Of a stretch of DNA of 64,000 nt, positions 28,683 to 36,346 are shown piece by piece. The first letter of the stretch is position 1; the number at the start of each line of letters is the position of its first letter. This DNA is from Aquimarina mycalae. Its GTDB lineage: Bacteria; Bacteroidota; Bacteroidia; Flavobacteriales; Flavobacteriaceae. Under the pieces are notes generated by a model, which searched no databases, was not told where the DNA came from, and saw only the letters and a program-made list of their open reading frames with translations. The translations under genes and the position numbers were made by a program. The DNA lies in contig NZ_JARYGY010000002.1 of assembly GCF_029906345.1 (NCBI RefSeq), positions 101,710 through 165,709 of the forward strand, written 5' to 3'.

Positions 28683-28709
28683 AGAGATTATCAACTAGAT
28701 AATCTCTTT
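28681..28709 (-). terminator. Terminator of peptide D gene
   Basis: Perfect 12-bp arms AAAGAGATTATC/GATAATCTCTTT with a 5-base loop; on the minus strand the stem runs into a T stretch, 52 bp after the peptide D stop. Confidence 0.82.
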
Positions 28710-28760
28710 TACAATATTGTAAAATACATAGAATAGGGGTTTATGTATAATAATAAATAA

Positions 28761-28859
28761 TTAATGTCTGATTACATAGCTCGAAGCAGAAGGTAGCTCC
28801 TTAATAAAACTAATAAAAGACTTAAATTGTGAACCTAAAATTGTGTAAAAATTTCTCAT
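28761..28859 (-). CDS. Small peptide D of the 32-residue family
   Basis: ATG at 28859 to TAA at 28761 encodes 32 residues ending FIKELPSASSYVIRH. The N-terminal FYT agrees with peptide A, and LP-S-ASS-Y-V-I-R fits the family. Codons in the conserved part differ from the other copies (CTA for Leu, TCG/AGC for Ser, GTA/ATC). It has its own downstream terminator (28681-28709), showing that it is an independent transcription unit, and the element GGTTTTAGACAA lies 80 bp upstream. The -7 box is poor. The next gene upstream is queE, in the same direction but with its own probable terminator. Confidence 0.74.
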   Translation of the reverse strand: MRNFYTILGSQFKSFISFIKELPSASSYVIRH

Positions 28860-28938
28860 AGTATATTGTTTTTTAATTATTTACATAAAATTAACAACTA
28901 CTTTGCGAATTTTCAAATTAAAATGTTAAAAAACATGT

Positions 28939-28950
28939 GGTTTTAGACAA
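28939..28950 (-). promoter_or_regulatory. Shared upstream element, copy D
   Basis: GGTTTTAGACAA (plus strand) agrees with copy A at the first 10 bases and lies 80 bp before the peptide D start. Confidence 0.6.
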
Positions 28951-29005
28951 GAAACCATAATAACCGACAAAAAACACACAAACTTTGAAGTGATTAAAAA
29001 ATTTA

Positions 29006-29053
29006 AGGGAAATATCCCACTTTTTTAACATACAGATCAGGGGATATTTCCCT
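29006..29053 (-). terminator. Probable terminator of queE
   Basis: Perfect 13-bp arms AGGGAAATATCCC (29006-29018) and GGGATATTTCCCT (29041-29053); on the minus strand the second arm is followed by TTAAATTTTTT. It lies about 90 bp after queE and resembles the hairpin region at 28193 in its flank (CCTTAAAT). Confidence 0.65.
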
Positions 29054-29141
29054 ATTTTTTACGGATTTACCGTAATTAACTAATTTTCAATACCTTATGT
29101 TTTATCAAAAAAGGAGGAAAACCGTAATTAAAATGAGCGGT

Positions 29142-29771
29142 TTATGGAATATTTAGGTACTTATGAGTCTGTAAAGACACCTTCCATTTAGGGTTTTCCA
29201 TCACATAATCAACTATTAACGGAATTACTTTATCTCTTACACTCCATTCTGGTTGTAAATACAGTACACAATCCTCAGAAACTAGAGCAGCTTGTTTTTC
29301 TGCAAAATCAAAATCACTCTTATTATAAACAATGCATTTAAGTTCGTGTGCTTTATTATATATTTCTTGTGTTGGTGGTTTTACTTTTTTTGGGGAAAGA
29401 CATATCCAATCCCATTCACCGCTTAAAGCATATGCCCCAGAAGTTTCTATATGAGTTTGGGCTCCTTTATTTTTAAGTCCTTTAGTAAGCTCCGTCATAT
29501 CCCAAGTTAAAGGTTCACCACCTGTAACGACAACTACATTGCTATATTTCATTGCATTTTCAACGATAATTTCTGTAGTTGTAGGAGGATGTAAATCTGC
29601 ATTCCAACTTTCTTTTACATCACACCAGTGACATCCAACATCACAGCCGCCAATTCTTATAAAATAAGCGGCAGTACCTTTATGATATCCTTCTCCCTGA
29701 ATTGTATAAAATTCTTCCATAAGCGGAAGCATCTTACCTTCATTCACCAATTTTTCCGTACTTTCTTGCAT
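29142..29771 (-). CDS. queE: 7-carboxy-7-deazaguanine synthase QueE
   Basis: This 209-residue radical-SAM enzyme converts 6-carboxytetrahydropterin to 7-carboxy-7-deazaguanine on the path to preQ0 and queuosine. The cluster motif CDVGCHWC gives C43, C47 and C50, the CxxxCxxC spacing of the family. EEFYTIQGEGYHKGTAAYFIR precedes it, as in QueE, and VVTGGEPL is the SAM-binding GGE motif. The upstream promoter has an exact TACCTTTG box (29786-29779), giving a short leader of about 10 nt. No other queuosine gene is nearby. Confidence 0.94.
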   Translation of the reverse strand: MQESTEKLVNEGKMLPLMEEFYTIQGEGYHKGTAAYFIRIGGCDVGCHWCDVKESWNADLHPPTTTEIIVENAMKYSNVVVVTGGEPLTWDMTELTKGLKNKGAQTHIETSGAYALSGEWDWICLSPKKVKPPTQEIYNKAHELKCIVYNKSDFDFAEKQAALVSEDCVLYLQPEWSVRDKVIPLIVDYVMENPKWKVSLQTHKYLNIP

Positions 29772-29778
29772 AAGGCTG

Positions 29779-29786
29779 CAAAGGTA
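29779..29786 (-). promoter_or_regulatory. -7 box of queE
   Basis: TACCTTTG on the minus strand matches TAnnTTTG exactly, 8 bp before the ATG. Confidence 0.6.
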
Positions 29787-29899
29787 GATATAAATTACGA
29801 ATGAAACCCGAACGTATCACGAATCTTAAAAGAAGATGTATAGACAACTAAACAGCTTCCATAGTTATTCATAAGATAGAGTTTACACAACATTTATGC

Positions 29900-30346
29900 T
29901 TACTTAGGCTTTGCTGCTATACATTCTATTTCGATCTTTGCGCCTACTGCAAGTCCTTTTGCTGCAAAAGTGGTTCTTGCTGGTTTATTAGGGAAATAAG
30001 TTTTATAAATATTATTAAAAGCTGCAAAATCATTAATATCCGCAAGCACAACGGTACACTTTACCACATTATTCATATCCATCTTATGATGTTCTAATAC
30101 TGCTTTAATATTTTCAAGAGTTTGCTTTGTTTCTTTTTCTATACCTCCAGAAACCAATGTACGCGTAGTATGATCCATTCCTATTTGACCAGAAAGAAAA
30201 AACAAATTACCTACTTGTACTATATCAGAAAAAGGAGCATTCGCTTTTTTGGGCTCATGAGTTTCGTGAAAAACAATTGCAACATCCGAGTTTGTATTAC
30301 ACCCTGTTAAAACAACTATTAAGATTGTTAATAATATTTTTTTCAT
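29900..30346 (-). CDS. RidA/YjgF-family protein with lipoprotein signal
   Basis: This 148-residue protein is a Rid fold (about residues 28-148) preceded by a lipoprotein signal peptide MKKILLTILIVVLTGC. Family motifs include VGNLFFLSGQIG, ETKQTLENIKAVLEHH, VVKCTVVLADINDFAAFN and PARTTFAAKGLAVGAKIEIECIA. The Arg of PAR is the imine-hydrolysing residue of RidA. Cytoplasmic RidA destroys reactive 2-aminoacrylate. A membrane-anchored periplasmic form is less usual, and its substrate is not evident. It is a single leftward gene between queE and the divergent HerA-like gene. Confidence 0.85.
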   Translation of the reverse strand: MKKILLTILIVVLTGCNTNSDVAIVFHETHEPKKANAPFSDIVQVGNLFFLSGQIGMDHTTRTLVSGGIEKETKQTLENIKAVLEHHKMDMNNVVKCTVVLADINDFAAFNNIYKTYFPNKPARTTFAAKGLAVGAKIEIECIAAKPK

Positions 30347-30504
30347 TATTAAAAGTATTATAATTACGACTCAATAAAATTAGCTTATAATTTACAACAC
30401 CATCCCATATTCTCATAAAAATTATACATTTACTTCAAAACAAAATCATATTCATTTCGATAGAATAGTTAAGATTCCTATTTTTATCAAAATTTACATT
30501 CACT

Positions 30505-32040
30505 ATGAGTAGCAATCAGGAGTTCTTGGATCATATTAACAAAGGGTATATTACTAAAGGTGATTTTATAACCTTGGGAGCAGCAATGCATAACGGAGAA
30601 ACGATAACAAACGCACATGTTAAGGTTCCTTTAAAAACATTAAATAGACATGGTTTAATTGCTGGAGCAACTGGAACTGGTAAAACCAAGACACTTCAAG
30701 TTCTGGCAGAAAATCTAAGTGAACAAGGGATTCCCGTTCTCTTAATGGATATCAAAGGTGATCTTAGTGGTTTGGCAGCAGCAAGTCCAGGTCATTCTAA
30801 AATTGACGAAAGGCATGAAAAAATCGGTATCCCATTTGAGGCAAAAGATTTCCCTGTAGAAATCCTCTCTTTATCCGATCAAGATGGAGTTCGTCTTAGA
30901 GCTACTGTAAGTGAATTTGGTCCTGTACTTTTTTCAAGAATTCTTGATGTTACAGAAACACAGGCAGGTATTATTGCTATTATCTTTAAATATTGTGATG
31001 ATAATAAATTACCACTACTAGATTTAAAAGATCTTAAAAAAGTACTTCAATTTGCAACTCGAGAAGGAAAAGAAGAATTAGAAAAAGATTACGGAAGAAT
31101 CTCTACAGCTTCTACAGGTGCCATACTAAGGAAAATTGTTGAATTAGAACAACAAGGAGCTGAATTATTTTTTGGAGAAAGATCATTTGAGGTTCAGGAT
31201 CTATGTCGAGTTGATGATGATGGTAGAGGATTTATTAATATCATACGATTAACGGATATTCAGGACAAGCCAAAATTATTTTCAACATTTATGCTAAGTC
31301 TTCTGGCAGAAGTTTATAGTACATTTCCCGAACAAGGAGATAGCGGTAGACCTGAATTAATAATCTTCCTTGATGAGGCACATTTAATTTTTAAACAAGC
31401 CTCAAATGCATTAATGGATCAGATAGAAAGTATTGTGAAATTAATTCGTTCTAAAGGTGTTGGGCTATATTTTGTGACACAAAACCCAACTGATGTTCCA
31501 GATGGAGTATTGGGACAATTAGGACTTAAGGTACAACACGCCTTAAGAGCATTTACAGCAAAGGATCGTAAGGCTATTAAATTAACTGCAGAGAACTACC
31601 CTATTTCAGAGTATTATAACACTACAGAAGTTCTCACATCATTAGGTATTGGAGAAGCCTTAGTGTCTGCTCTTGACGAAAAAGGGCGCCCTACTCCACT
31701 TGCAGCTACTATGCTTAGAGCTCCAATGAGCAGAATGGATATTCTTTCGGAAAATGAATTAAAAGATTTATTAAAAAAATCTAGTCTTTCTAAAAAATAC
31801 AATAAAGATATTGATCGAGAAAGTGCCTACGAGATTCTTAATGAAAAGATAGAAAAAGCTGAAGCCGAAGAAGCTAAAGCTGCTGCTAAAAAGGAGAGAG
31901 AAAAATTAAACAAACGTTCTTCAAGTTCGCGTTCCAGAAGCAGAAAATCAAGCACAACAGAAAAAGCTGTCATTAAAGTATTAACCAGTGCTACATTTAT
32001 TAGAGGAGCACTAGGAGTATTGAATAAATTATTACGCTAA
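30505..32040 (+). CDS. HerA-like ATPase (DUF853/YjgR family)
   Basis: This 511-residue cytoplasmic P-loop ATPase has Walker A GATGTGKT at residues 54-61 and Walker B with IIFLDEAHLIF near residue 290. The arginine-rich region IRSKGVGLYFVTQNPTDVPDGVLGQLG follows, and GRPTPLAATMLRAPMSRM comes before the C-terminus. This order is that of the YjgR/DUF853 helicase-like proteins related to HerA. The C-terminal 80 residues are a charged coiled coil followed by a basic Ser/Arg stretch (RSSSSRSRSRKSS). The DNA or RNA substrate is unknown. It probably heads a rightward run of genes reaching to about 34766. Confidence 0.88.
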   Translation: MSSNQEFLDHINKGYITKGDFITLGAAMHNGETITNAHVKVPLKTLNRHGLIAGATGTGKTKTLQVLAENLSEQGIPVLLMDIKGDLSGLAAASPGHSKIDERHEKIGIPFEAKDFPVEILSLSDQDGVRLRATVSEFGPVLFSRILDVTETQAGIIAIIFKYCDDNKLPLLDLKDLKKVLQFATREGKEELEKDYGRISTASTGAILRKIVELEQQGAELFFGERSFEVQDLCRVDDDGRGFINIIRLTDIQDKPKLFSTFMLSLLAEVYSTFPEQGDSGRPELIIFLDEAHLIFKQASNALMDQIESIVKLIRSKGVGLYFVTQNPTDVPDGVLGQLGLKVQHALRAFTAKDRKAIKLTAENYPISEYYNTTEVLTSLGIGEALVSALDEKGRPTPLAATMLRAPMSRMDILSENELKDLLKKSSLSKKYNKDIDRESAYEILNEKIEKAEAEEAKAAAKKEREKLNKRSSSSRSRSRKSSTTEKAVIKVLTSATFIRGALGVLNKLLR

Positions 32041-32084
32041 ACACAATATCAAACTTTCTTTAACCTTAGTATAACTAACCTATC

Positions 32085-32651
32085 ATGCTAAAAAAAATAA
32101 ACTACTTATTACTTCTTTGCTTATGTATTGTAAGTTGTCAGAAAGAAAAAAAACAAGATCCTTTCGAAATTTCCTATAATAGAATAGGAAATTTGACCAA
32201 TACGGTTAAGGTTAAACAACTAGATTCAATTTACGCAAATGATTCTGTGGTAAGATTATCTAAAACAGATCGATTTCTTAGTGCTACAAATACTATTGAA
32301 ATCTATGAAAAAGGTGGTGCTAAATTGCTAGCATTGGAACCTCGAGAAGAAAACGATCCTGAATCTTCTATCGAAAGTATCCAAGTTATTGACTCCAGAT
32401 ATAAAACAGCAACGGGATTATCAGCAAATAGTGTTTTTAAGGATATCAAGGATAATTACGCTATCACCAAAATCAACAATACCTTAAGTACAGCGGTCAT
32501 ATTTGTGGATAGCATACAAGCATCTATAGCCATTGACAAAAAAGAATTGCCCAGTGAATTAAGACTCAATACCGATAAAAAAATTGAAGCCTCACAAATT
32601 CCTGATACAGCTAAAATCAAACACTTCCTGATCAGTTGGGATGAACATTAA
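32085..32651 (+). CDS. Lipoprotein of unknown function
   Basis: This 188-residue protein has a lipoprotein signal (LLLLCLCIVSC, lipobox IVSC). The mature part is beta-rich and includes ATNTIEIYEKGGAKLLAL, VIDSRYKTATGLSANSVFKDI and AVIFVDSIQASIAIDKKEL. The segment RYKTATGLSANSVFKDI may be a ligand loop, but I recognise no family. It lies 44 bp after the HerA-like gene and 18 bp before the cupin gene, so co-transcription is likely. Confidence 0.7.
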   Translation: MLKKINYLLLLCLCIVSCQKEKKQDPFEISYNRIGNLTNTVKVKQLDSIYANDSVVRLSKTDRFLSATNTIEIYEKGGAKLLALEPREENDPESSIESIQVIDSRYKTATGLSANSVFKDIKDNYAITKINNTLSTAVIFVDSIQASIAIDKKELPSELRLNTDKKIEASQIPDTAKIKHFLISWDEH

Positions 32652-32669
32652 ACTTTGAGTAAGAATAAT

Positions 32670-33038
32670 ATGAGTACTAATTATCAAATTCAGAAAACCC
32701 CTTTTGTTGTTCCTACGACAGATGGAAAACTAATTGAAGAGCATTTTGGCAAAGCCACTGATGGTAATTCTGAAATAAGTATTGCTCACATGATTGCTCC
32801 TCCAGGTTGGAGTGAACCTTTTCAAACTCCTGAATTTGATGAATACACCTATATCATTCGCGGAAAAAAACAGTTCATTATTGATGATGAAAAGGTAATC
32901 TTAACATCGGGACAATCCATTAAAATCAAAAAAAACACTAGAGTTCAATACGCTAATCCTTTTAAAGAAGAATGTGAATATCTTGCTATTTGTCTCCCTG
33001 CATTTTCTATTGAAGCTGTACACAGAGAAGAATTATGA
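32670..33038 (+). CDS. Cupin-domain protein
   Basis: This 122-residue single-domain protein has the cupin barrel: PPGWSEPFQTPEFDEYTYIIRGKKQFIIDDEKVILTSG covers motif 1 and GQSIKIKKNTRVQYANPF motif 2. The usual His pair is replaced (no H-x-H), so metal binding is uncertain. The ATG at 32670 is preferred; an in-frame TTG at 32655 would add five residues. Its last bases overlap the start of the next gene by 4 bp (ATGA), so it is translated together with the hydrolase. Substrate unknown. Confidence 0.8.
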   Translation: MSTNYQIQKTPFVVPTTDGKLIEEHFGKATDGNSEISIAHMIAPPGWSEPFQTPEFDEYTYIIRGKKQFIIDDEKVILTSGQSIKIKKNTRVQYANPFKEECEYLAICLPAFSIEAVHREEL

Positions 33039-33874
33039 GAGAAAAATTAAAAAAGTATCTACCTATTTTTATTGGAAAACGTCTTTTATTTATTTTCTTT
33101 TTCAATAAAAAAAAGGCGCTACATAAAGCATATCTTTTATTTTGCACGCCTCAAAAAGGAAAAGTATTACCCGATCAAGAATATTTTCTTGAAGAAGCAG
33201 AAGATGAAATTATTTCTGTAAACGGAAATCATATACAGACCTATCGTTGGTCAAATATGGGCGAAACTATATTAATGGTCCACGGATGGGATAGTAATAG
33301 TCATCGTTGGAAAACATTAATAGAAAAATTACACCAACAAAACTATAATATTATTGCATTTGATGCACCTGCACATGGTAATTCCTCTGGAAAAATTCTT
33401 AATGTTCCGTTGTATGCTGAGTGTCTGCAAAAAATTGTAGAATTATACCGTCCTAATCATATTGTAGGTCATTCGGTTGGAGGAATGACTACGATATTCC
33501 ATCAATATACCTATCCAAATCCAGAGATTGAAAAACTCGTTGTTCTGGCTGCACCAACCGAATTATCAGTTATCATGGATGGCTATCAAAAAACACTTAA
33601 GTTATCTGATAAATTTATGGATGCCTTAAGTCTCTATTTTAAAGATAAATTTGGTTTTAATTTTGAAGAATTTTCTATTGCGACATTTGCAAAAAAAATA
33701 ACGCATCCAGGTCTATTAGTTCATGATAAACACGATGATGTTGCGCCATATGATGGCGCTATAAAGATTCATAAAAACTGGTCTAATGCAAAATTTGTTA
33801 CTACAGAGGATTTTGGGCATTCCTTATTCTTTGATGAAGTGGATGATATAATCATCGATTTTTTGAAAGATTAA
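33035..33874 (+). CDS. Alpha/beta hydrolase
   Basis: This 279-residue serine hydrolase has oxyanion motif [12 protein letters not shown] near residue 90, and [23 protein letters not shown] follows. The nucleophile elbow GHSVGG has Ser147, the late Asp is in [16 protein letters not shown], and His is in [11 protein letters not shown]. It is a typical esterase/lipase-type enzyme without a signal peptide. The N-terminal 30 residues are hydrophobic and basic ([18 protein letters not shown]) and may bind the membrane. It overlaps the cupin gene by 4 bp. Substrate unknown. Confidence 0.88.
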   Translation: MREKLKKYLPIFIGKRLLFIFFFNKKKALHKAYLLFCTPQKGKVLPDQEYFLEEAEDEIISVNGNHIQTYRWSNMGETILMVHGWDSNSHRWKTLIEKLHQQNYNIIAFDAPAHGNSSGKILNVPLYAECLQKIVELYRPNHIVGHSVGGMTTIFHQYTYPNPEIEKLVVLAAPTELSVIMDGYQKTLKLSDKFMDALSLYFKDKFGFNFEEFSIATFAKKITHPGLLVHDKHDDVAPYDGAIKIHKNWSNAKFVTTEDFGHSLFFDEVDDIIIDFLKD

Positions 33875-33896
33875 ATTTTATGATCACCTTTGCATT

Positions 33897-34766
33897 GTGG
33901 AAAACTCTAATCTTACCAGACTCAACAAATTCTTAAGTGAAGTCGGATACTGCTCTCGTCGTGAAGCAGACAAACTGATTGACCAAGGTCGTGTTACTAT
34001 AAACAATAAAGTTCCTGAGATGGGTACTAAAGTTGCTCCAGGAGACGAAATTCGAGTTGATGGTGAGTTAATTCACAAACCAAAGGAAAAACATGTATAT
34101 CTTGCTTTTCATAAACCTGTTGGAATTGTCTGTACTACTGCTCAACATGAAAAAGATAATATCATTGACTTTATTAATTATCCAAAACGTATTTTCCCTA
34201 TTGGTCGATTAGACAAACCCAGTGAAGGCCTAATTCTATTAACCAGTGACGGCGATATTGTCAATAAAATACTTCGAGCAAGAAACAATCACGAAAAAGA
34301 ATATATTGTAACCGTAAATAAGTTGATCAGTCCTCAGTTTATAAAAAGAATGGGGAATGGTATTCCGATCTTAGATACCATTACGCGTAAATGTGAAGTA
34401 GAACAGATCAATAAATACGATTTTAGAATAGTACTTACACAAGGGCTAAACCGACAAATCAGAAGAATGTGTGAACATCTAGGATATGAAGTTATTAGAC
34501 TAAAGAGAATTCGTATTATGAATGTTAATCTGGATACTCCTCTAGGCGAATGGCGTTATCTAACCGAAAAAGAGCTACAGGTACTTAATAATGATATAGG
34601 AGATTCTAGTAAAACCGAAGAAGCATCCGTTATTGAAGACGAAAGATCTGTAAGAAACAGAAACACGTCTAAACGTTTTAATCCTAAAAACAATAACAGA
34701 AAAGCCTCAGCAAACAACAATTCATCTACTTCAAAAAAAAGAAAACGAAGCGACCGTAAACGTTAA
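33897..34766 (+). CDS. rluF: 23S rRNA pseudouridine synthase, RluF/RsuA family
   Basis: This 289-residue RNA-modifying enzyme has an S4 RNA-binding domain at residues 6-50 ([20 protein letters not shown]). The catalytic domain follows, with [20 protein letters not shown] in which Asp106 is the nucleophile, and [20 protein letters not shown]. The combination is that of RluF (U2604 of 23S rRNA). The basic C-terminal tail (about 50 residues rich in Arg, Lys, Asn and Ser) is an extension. The start is GTG; the preceding TCACCTTTG (33884-33892) looks like a -7 box so close that the transcript could be leaderless. Confidence 0.88.
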   Translation: MENSNLTRLNKFLSEVGYCSRREADKLIDQGRVTINNKVPEMGTKVAPGDEIRVDGELIHKPKEKHVYLAFHKPVGIVCTTAQHEKDNIIDFINYPKRIFPIGRLDKPSEGLILLTSDGDIVNKILRARNNHEKEYIVTVNKLISPQFIKRMGNGIPILDTITRKCEVEQINKYDFRIVLTQGLNRQIRRMCEHLGYEVIRLKRIRIMNVNLDTPLGEWRYLTEKELQVLNNDIGDSSKTEEASVIEDERSVRNRNTSKRFNPKNNNRKASANNNSSTSKKRKRSDRKR

Positions 34767-34778
34767 CCTTACATACAT

Positions 34779-35204
34779 ATGAATACACTGTCTCCTTTTC
34801 ATTTAGCAATTCCAGTAGACAATTTAAGTCTAGCCAGAGATTTTTATCACAACACTCTTGGTCTTGAAGAAGGCCGAAGTAGCGATCATTGGGTTGATTT
34901 TAATTTTTTTGGTCATCAGTTGGTAATTCATTATAAACCTAAGCAAGAAACAAACAGTGACCATCATAATAATGTAGATGGTAAGCAAGTTCCTGTACCG
35001 CATTTTGGGGTAGTATTGGAGTGGGAAACTTGGCAAAACTTTGCCAATATGCTTTCAACGAAGAACGTTCAGTTTACAATCGAACCTTATATTAGGTTTA
35101 AAGGAGAAATTGGTGAACAAGCTACCATGTTTTTCTATGATCCTTGTGGGAATGCTTTAGAATTTAAATCTTTCAAAGATCCTTCTCAGATTTTTGCTAA
35201 GTAA
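34779..35204 (+). CDS. VOC family (glyoxalase-like) protein
   Basis: This 141-residue protein has two beta-alpha-beta-beta-beta units. The opening [29 protein letters not shown] carries the first metal-ligand His, and the second unit ends [15 protein letters not shown] with a Glu ligand. These are signatures of the vicinal-oxygen-chelate superfamily (glyoxalase, dioxygenase, resistance proteins). The exact reaction cannot be given. It starts 12 bp after the pseudouridine synthase gene, probably in the same transcript. Confidence 0.87.
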   Translation: MNTLSPFHLAIPVDNLSLARDFYHNTLGLEEGRSSDHWVDFNFFGHQLVIHYKPKQETNSDHHNNVDGKQVPVPHFGVVLEWETWQNFANMLSTKNVQFTIEPYIRFKGEIGEQATMFFYDPCGNALEFKSFKDPSQIFAK

Positions 35205-35369
35205 CTTTATATCCCTTGTTTTAAAGATTGTATTTTCAGCAACAATTCAAGCTTTCTAAATAAACAATCGTTAAAAACGCATTTTTTTTATTTAAAAAGG
35301 CAAAATGCTAAAGTTATACTACAAATTCTTATTATATTCTGCCCCAATTAGAATACAACAAAAAAAGAA

Positions 35370-36314
35370 ATGGATTTTATTGAACCTCTAAAATACGGAG
35401 TACCCTGTTTTTTAGCCTTAATATTAGTAGAGTTAACATATAGTAAAACACACGACCATAAAGATTTATATAATTGGAAGGATTTACGAGCTAGTTTAAC
35501 AATGGGGGTAGGATCTGCTATTCTAGGACCATTAATCAAAACGGTTTTCTCGATAATTCTTTTTCATTTTGTATATAATTTTTTTAATCCAGAAATAGAT
35601 GGCATACGAACCAATATTATGGGATGGAAATCTTTTGGTTTTGCTTGGTATGTATGGTTATTATGTCAACTTGCAGATGATTACACCTATTATTGGTTTC
35701 ATAGACAAAATCATATGATACGTGCCTTATGGGCAGCACATATAGTTCATCATTCTTCTGATAATTTTAATTTAGGTACTGCTGTTCGCAATGGTTGGTT
35801 TACCCTGTTATACAAACCACTATTTTATATGTGGATGCCAGCTATTGGATTTGATCCTAATATGGTTATCGTATGTTTGGGTATTGAAGCATTATGGCAA
35901 TTTCAATTGCATTCGGTATATATTCCAAAAATGGGGTTTATCGAAAAGATTTTCAACACCCATACTATGCACCAAGTACATCATGCTAAGAATGTAGAGT
36001 ACATGGATAAAAACCACGGAGGGTTTCTAAATATCTTTGATAAAATATTCGGTACATGGAAAGAACTTGATGACAATATTGAGGTACAATATGGTGTAAC
36101 ACATGCTCCCAATTCTTATAACCCATGGGTTATTCTTACTCACGAATATTCTGACATTTGGAATGACACTAAAAAATCTAAAAACTGGTATCATAAATTT
36201 ATGTATATTTTTGGACCTCCAGGATGGAGTCATGATGGAAGCACTTTAACTGTAAAACAAATGCAAAAAGAACTGGAACTAAAGAAGATTGCAGCGGACT
36301 TGAAATCATCATAA
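35370..36314 (+). CDS. Sterol desaturase/fatty acid hydroxylase family membrane enzyme
   Basis: This 314-residue inner-membrane di-iron enzyme shows the family's His clusters: HRQNH, then HIVHHSSDNFN, and later HTMHQVHHAKN. They lie at about residues 111-115, 124-128 and 193-199. Membrane segments lie near residues 9-21 and 45-75 and between the His clusters. Members hydroxylate or desaturate sterols, carotenoids, fatty acids or ornithine lipids; the substrate here is not evident. The aldehyde dehydrogenase gene starts 33 bp downstream in the same direction, which may point to a shared lipid/aldehyde pathway. Confidence 0.87.
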   Translation: MDFIEPLKYGVPCFLALILVELTYSKTHDHKDLYNWKDLRASLTMGVGSAILGPLIKTVFSIILFHFVYNFFNPEIDGIRTNIMGWKSFGFAWYVWLLCQLADDYTYYWFHRQNHMIRALWAAHIVHHSSDNFNLGTAVRNGWFTLLYKPLFYMWMPAIGFDPNMVIVCLGIEALWQFQLHSVYIPKMGFIEKIFNTHTMHQVHHAKNVEYMDKNHGGFLNIFDKIFGTWKELDDNIEVQYGVTHAPNSYNPWVILTHEYSDIWNDTKKSKNWYHKFMYIFGPPGWSHDGSTLTVKQMQKELELKKIAADLKSS

Positions 36315-36346
36315 GTTTTTCATAACAACCCCCAAAATGTATCGCT

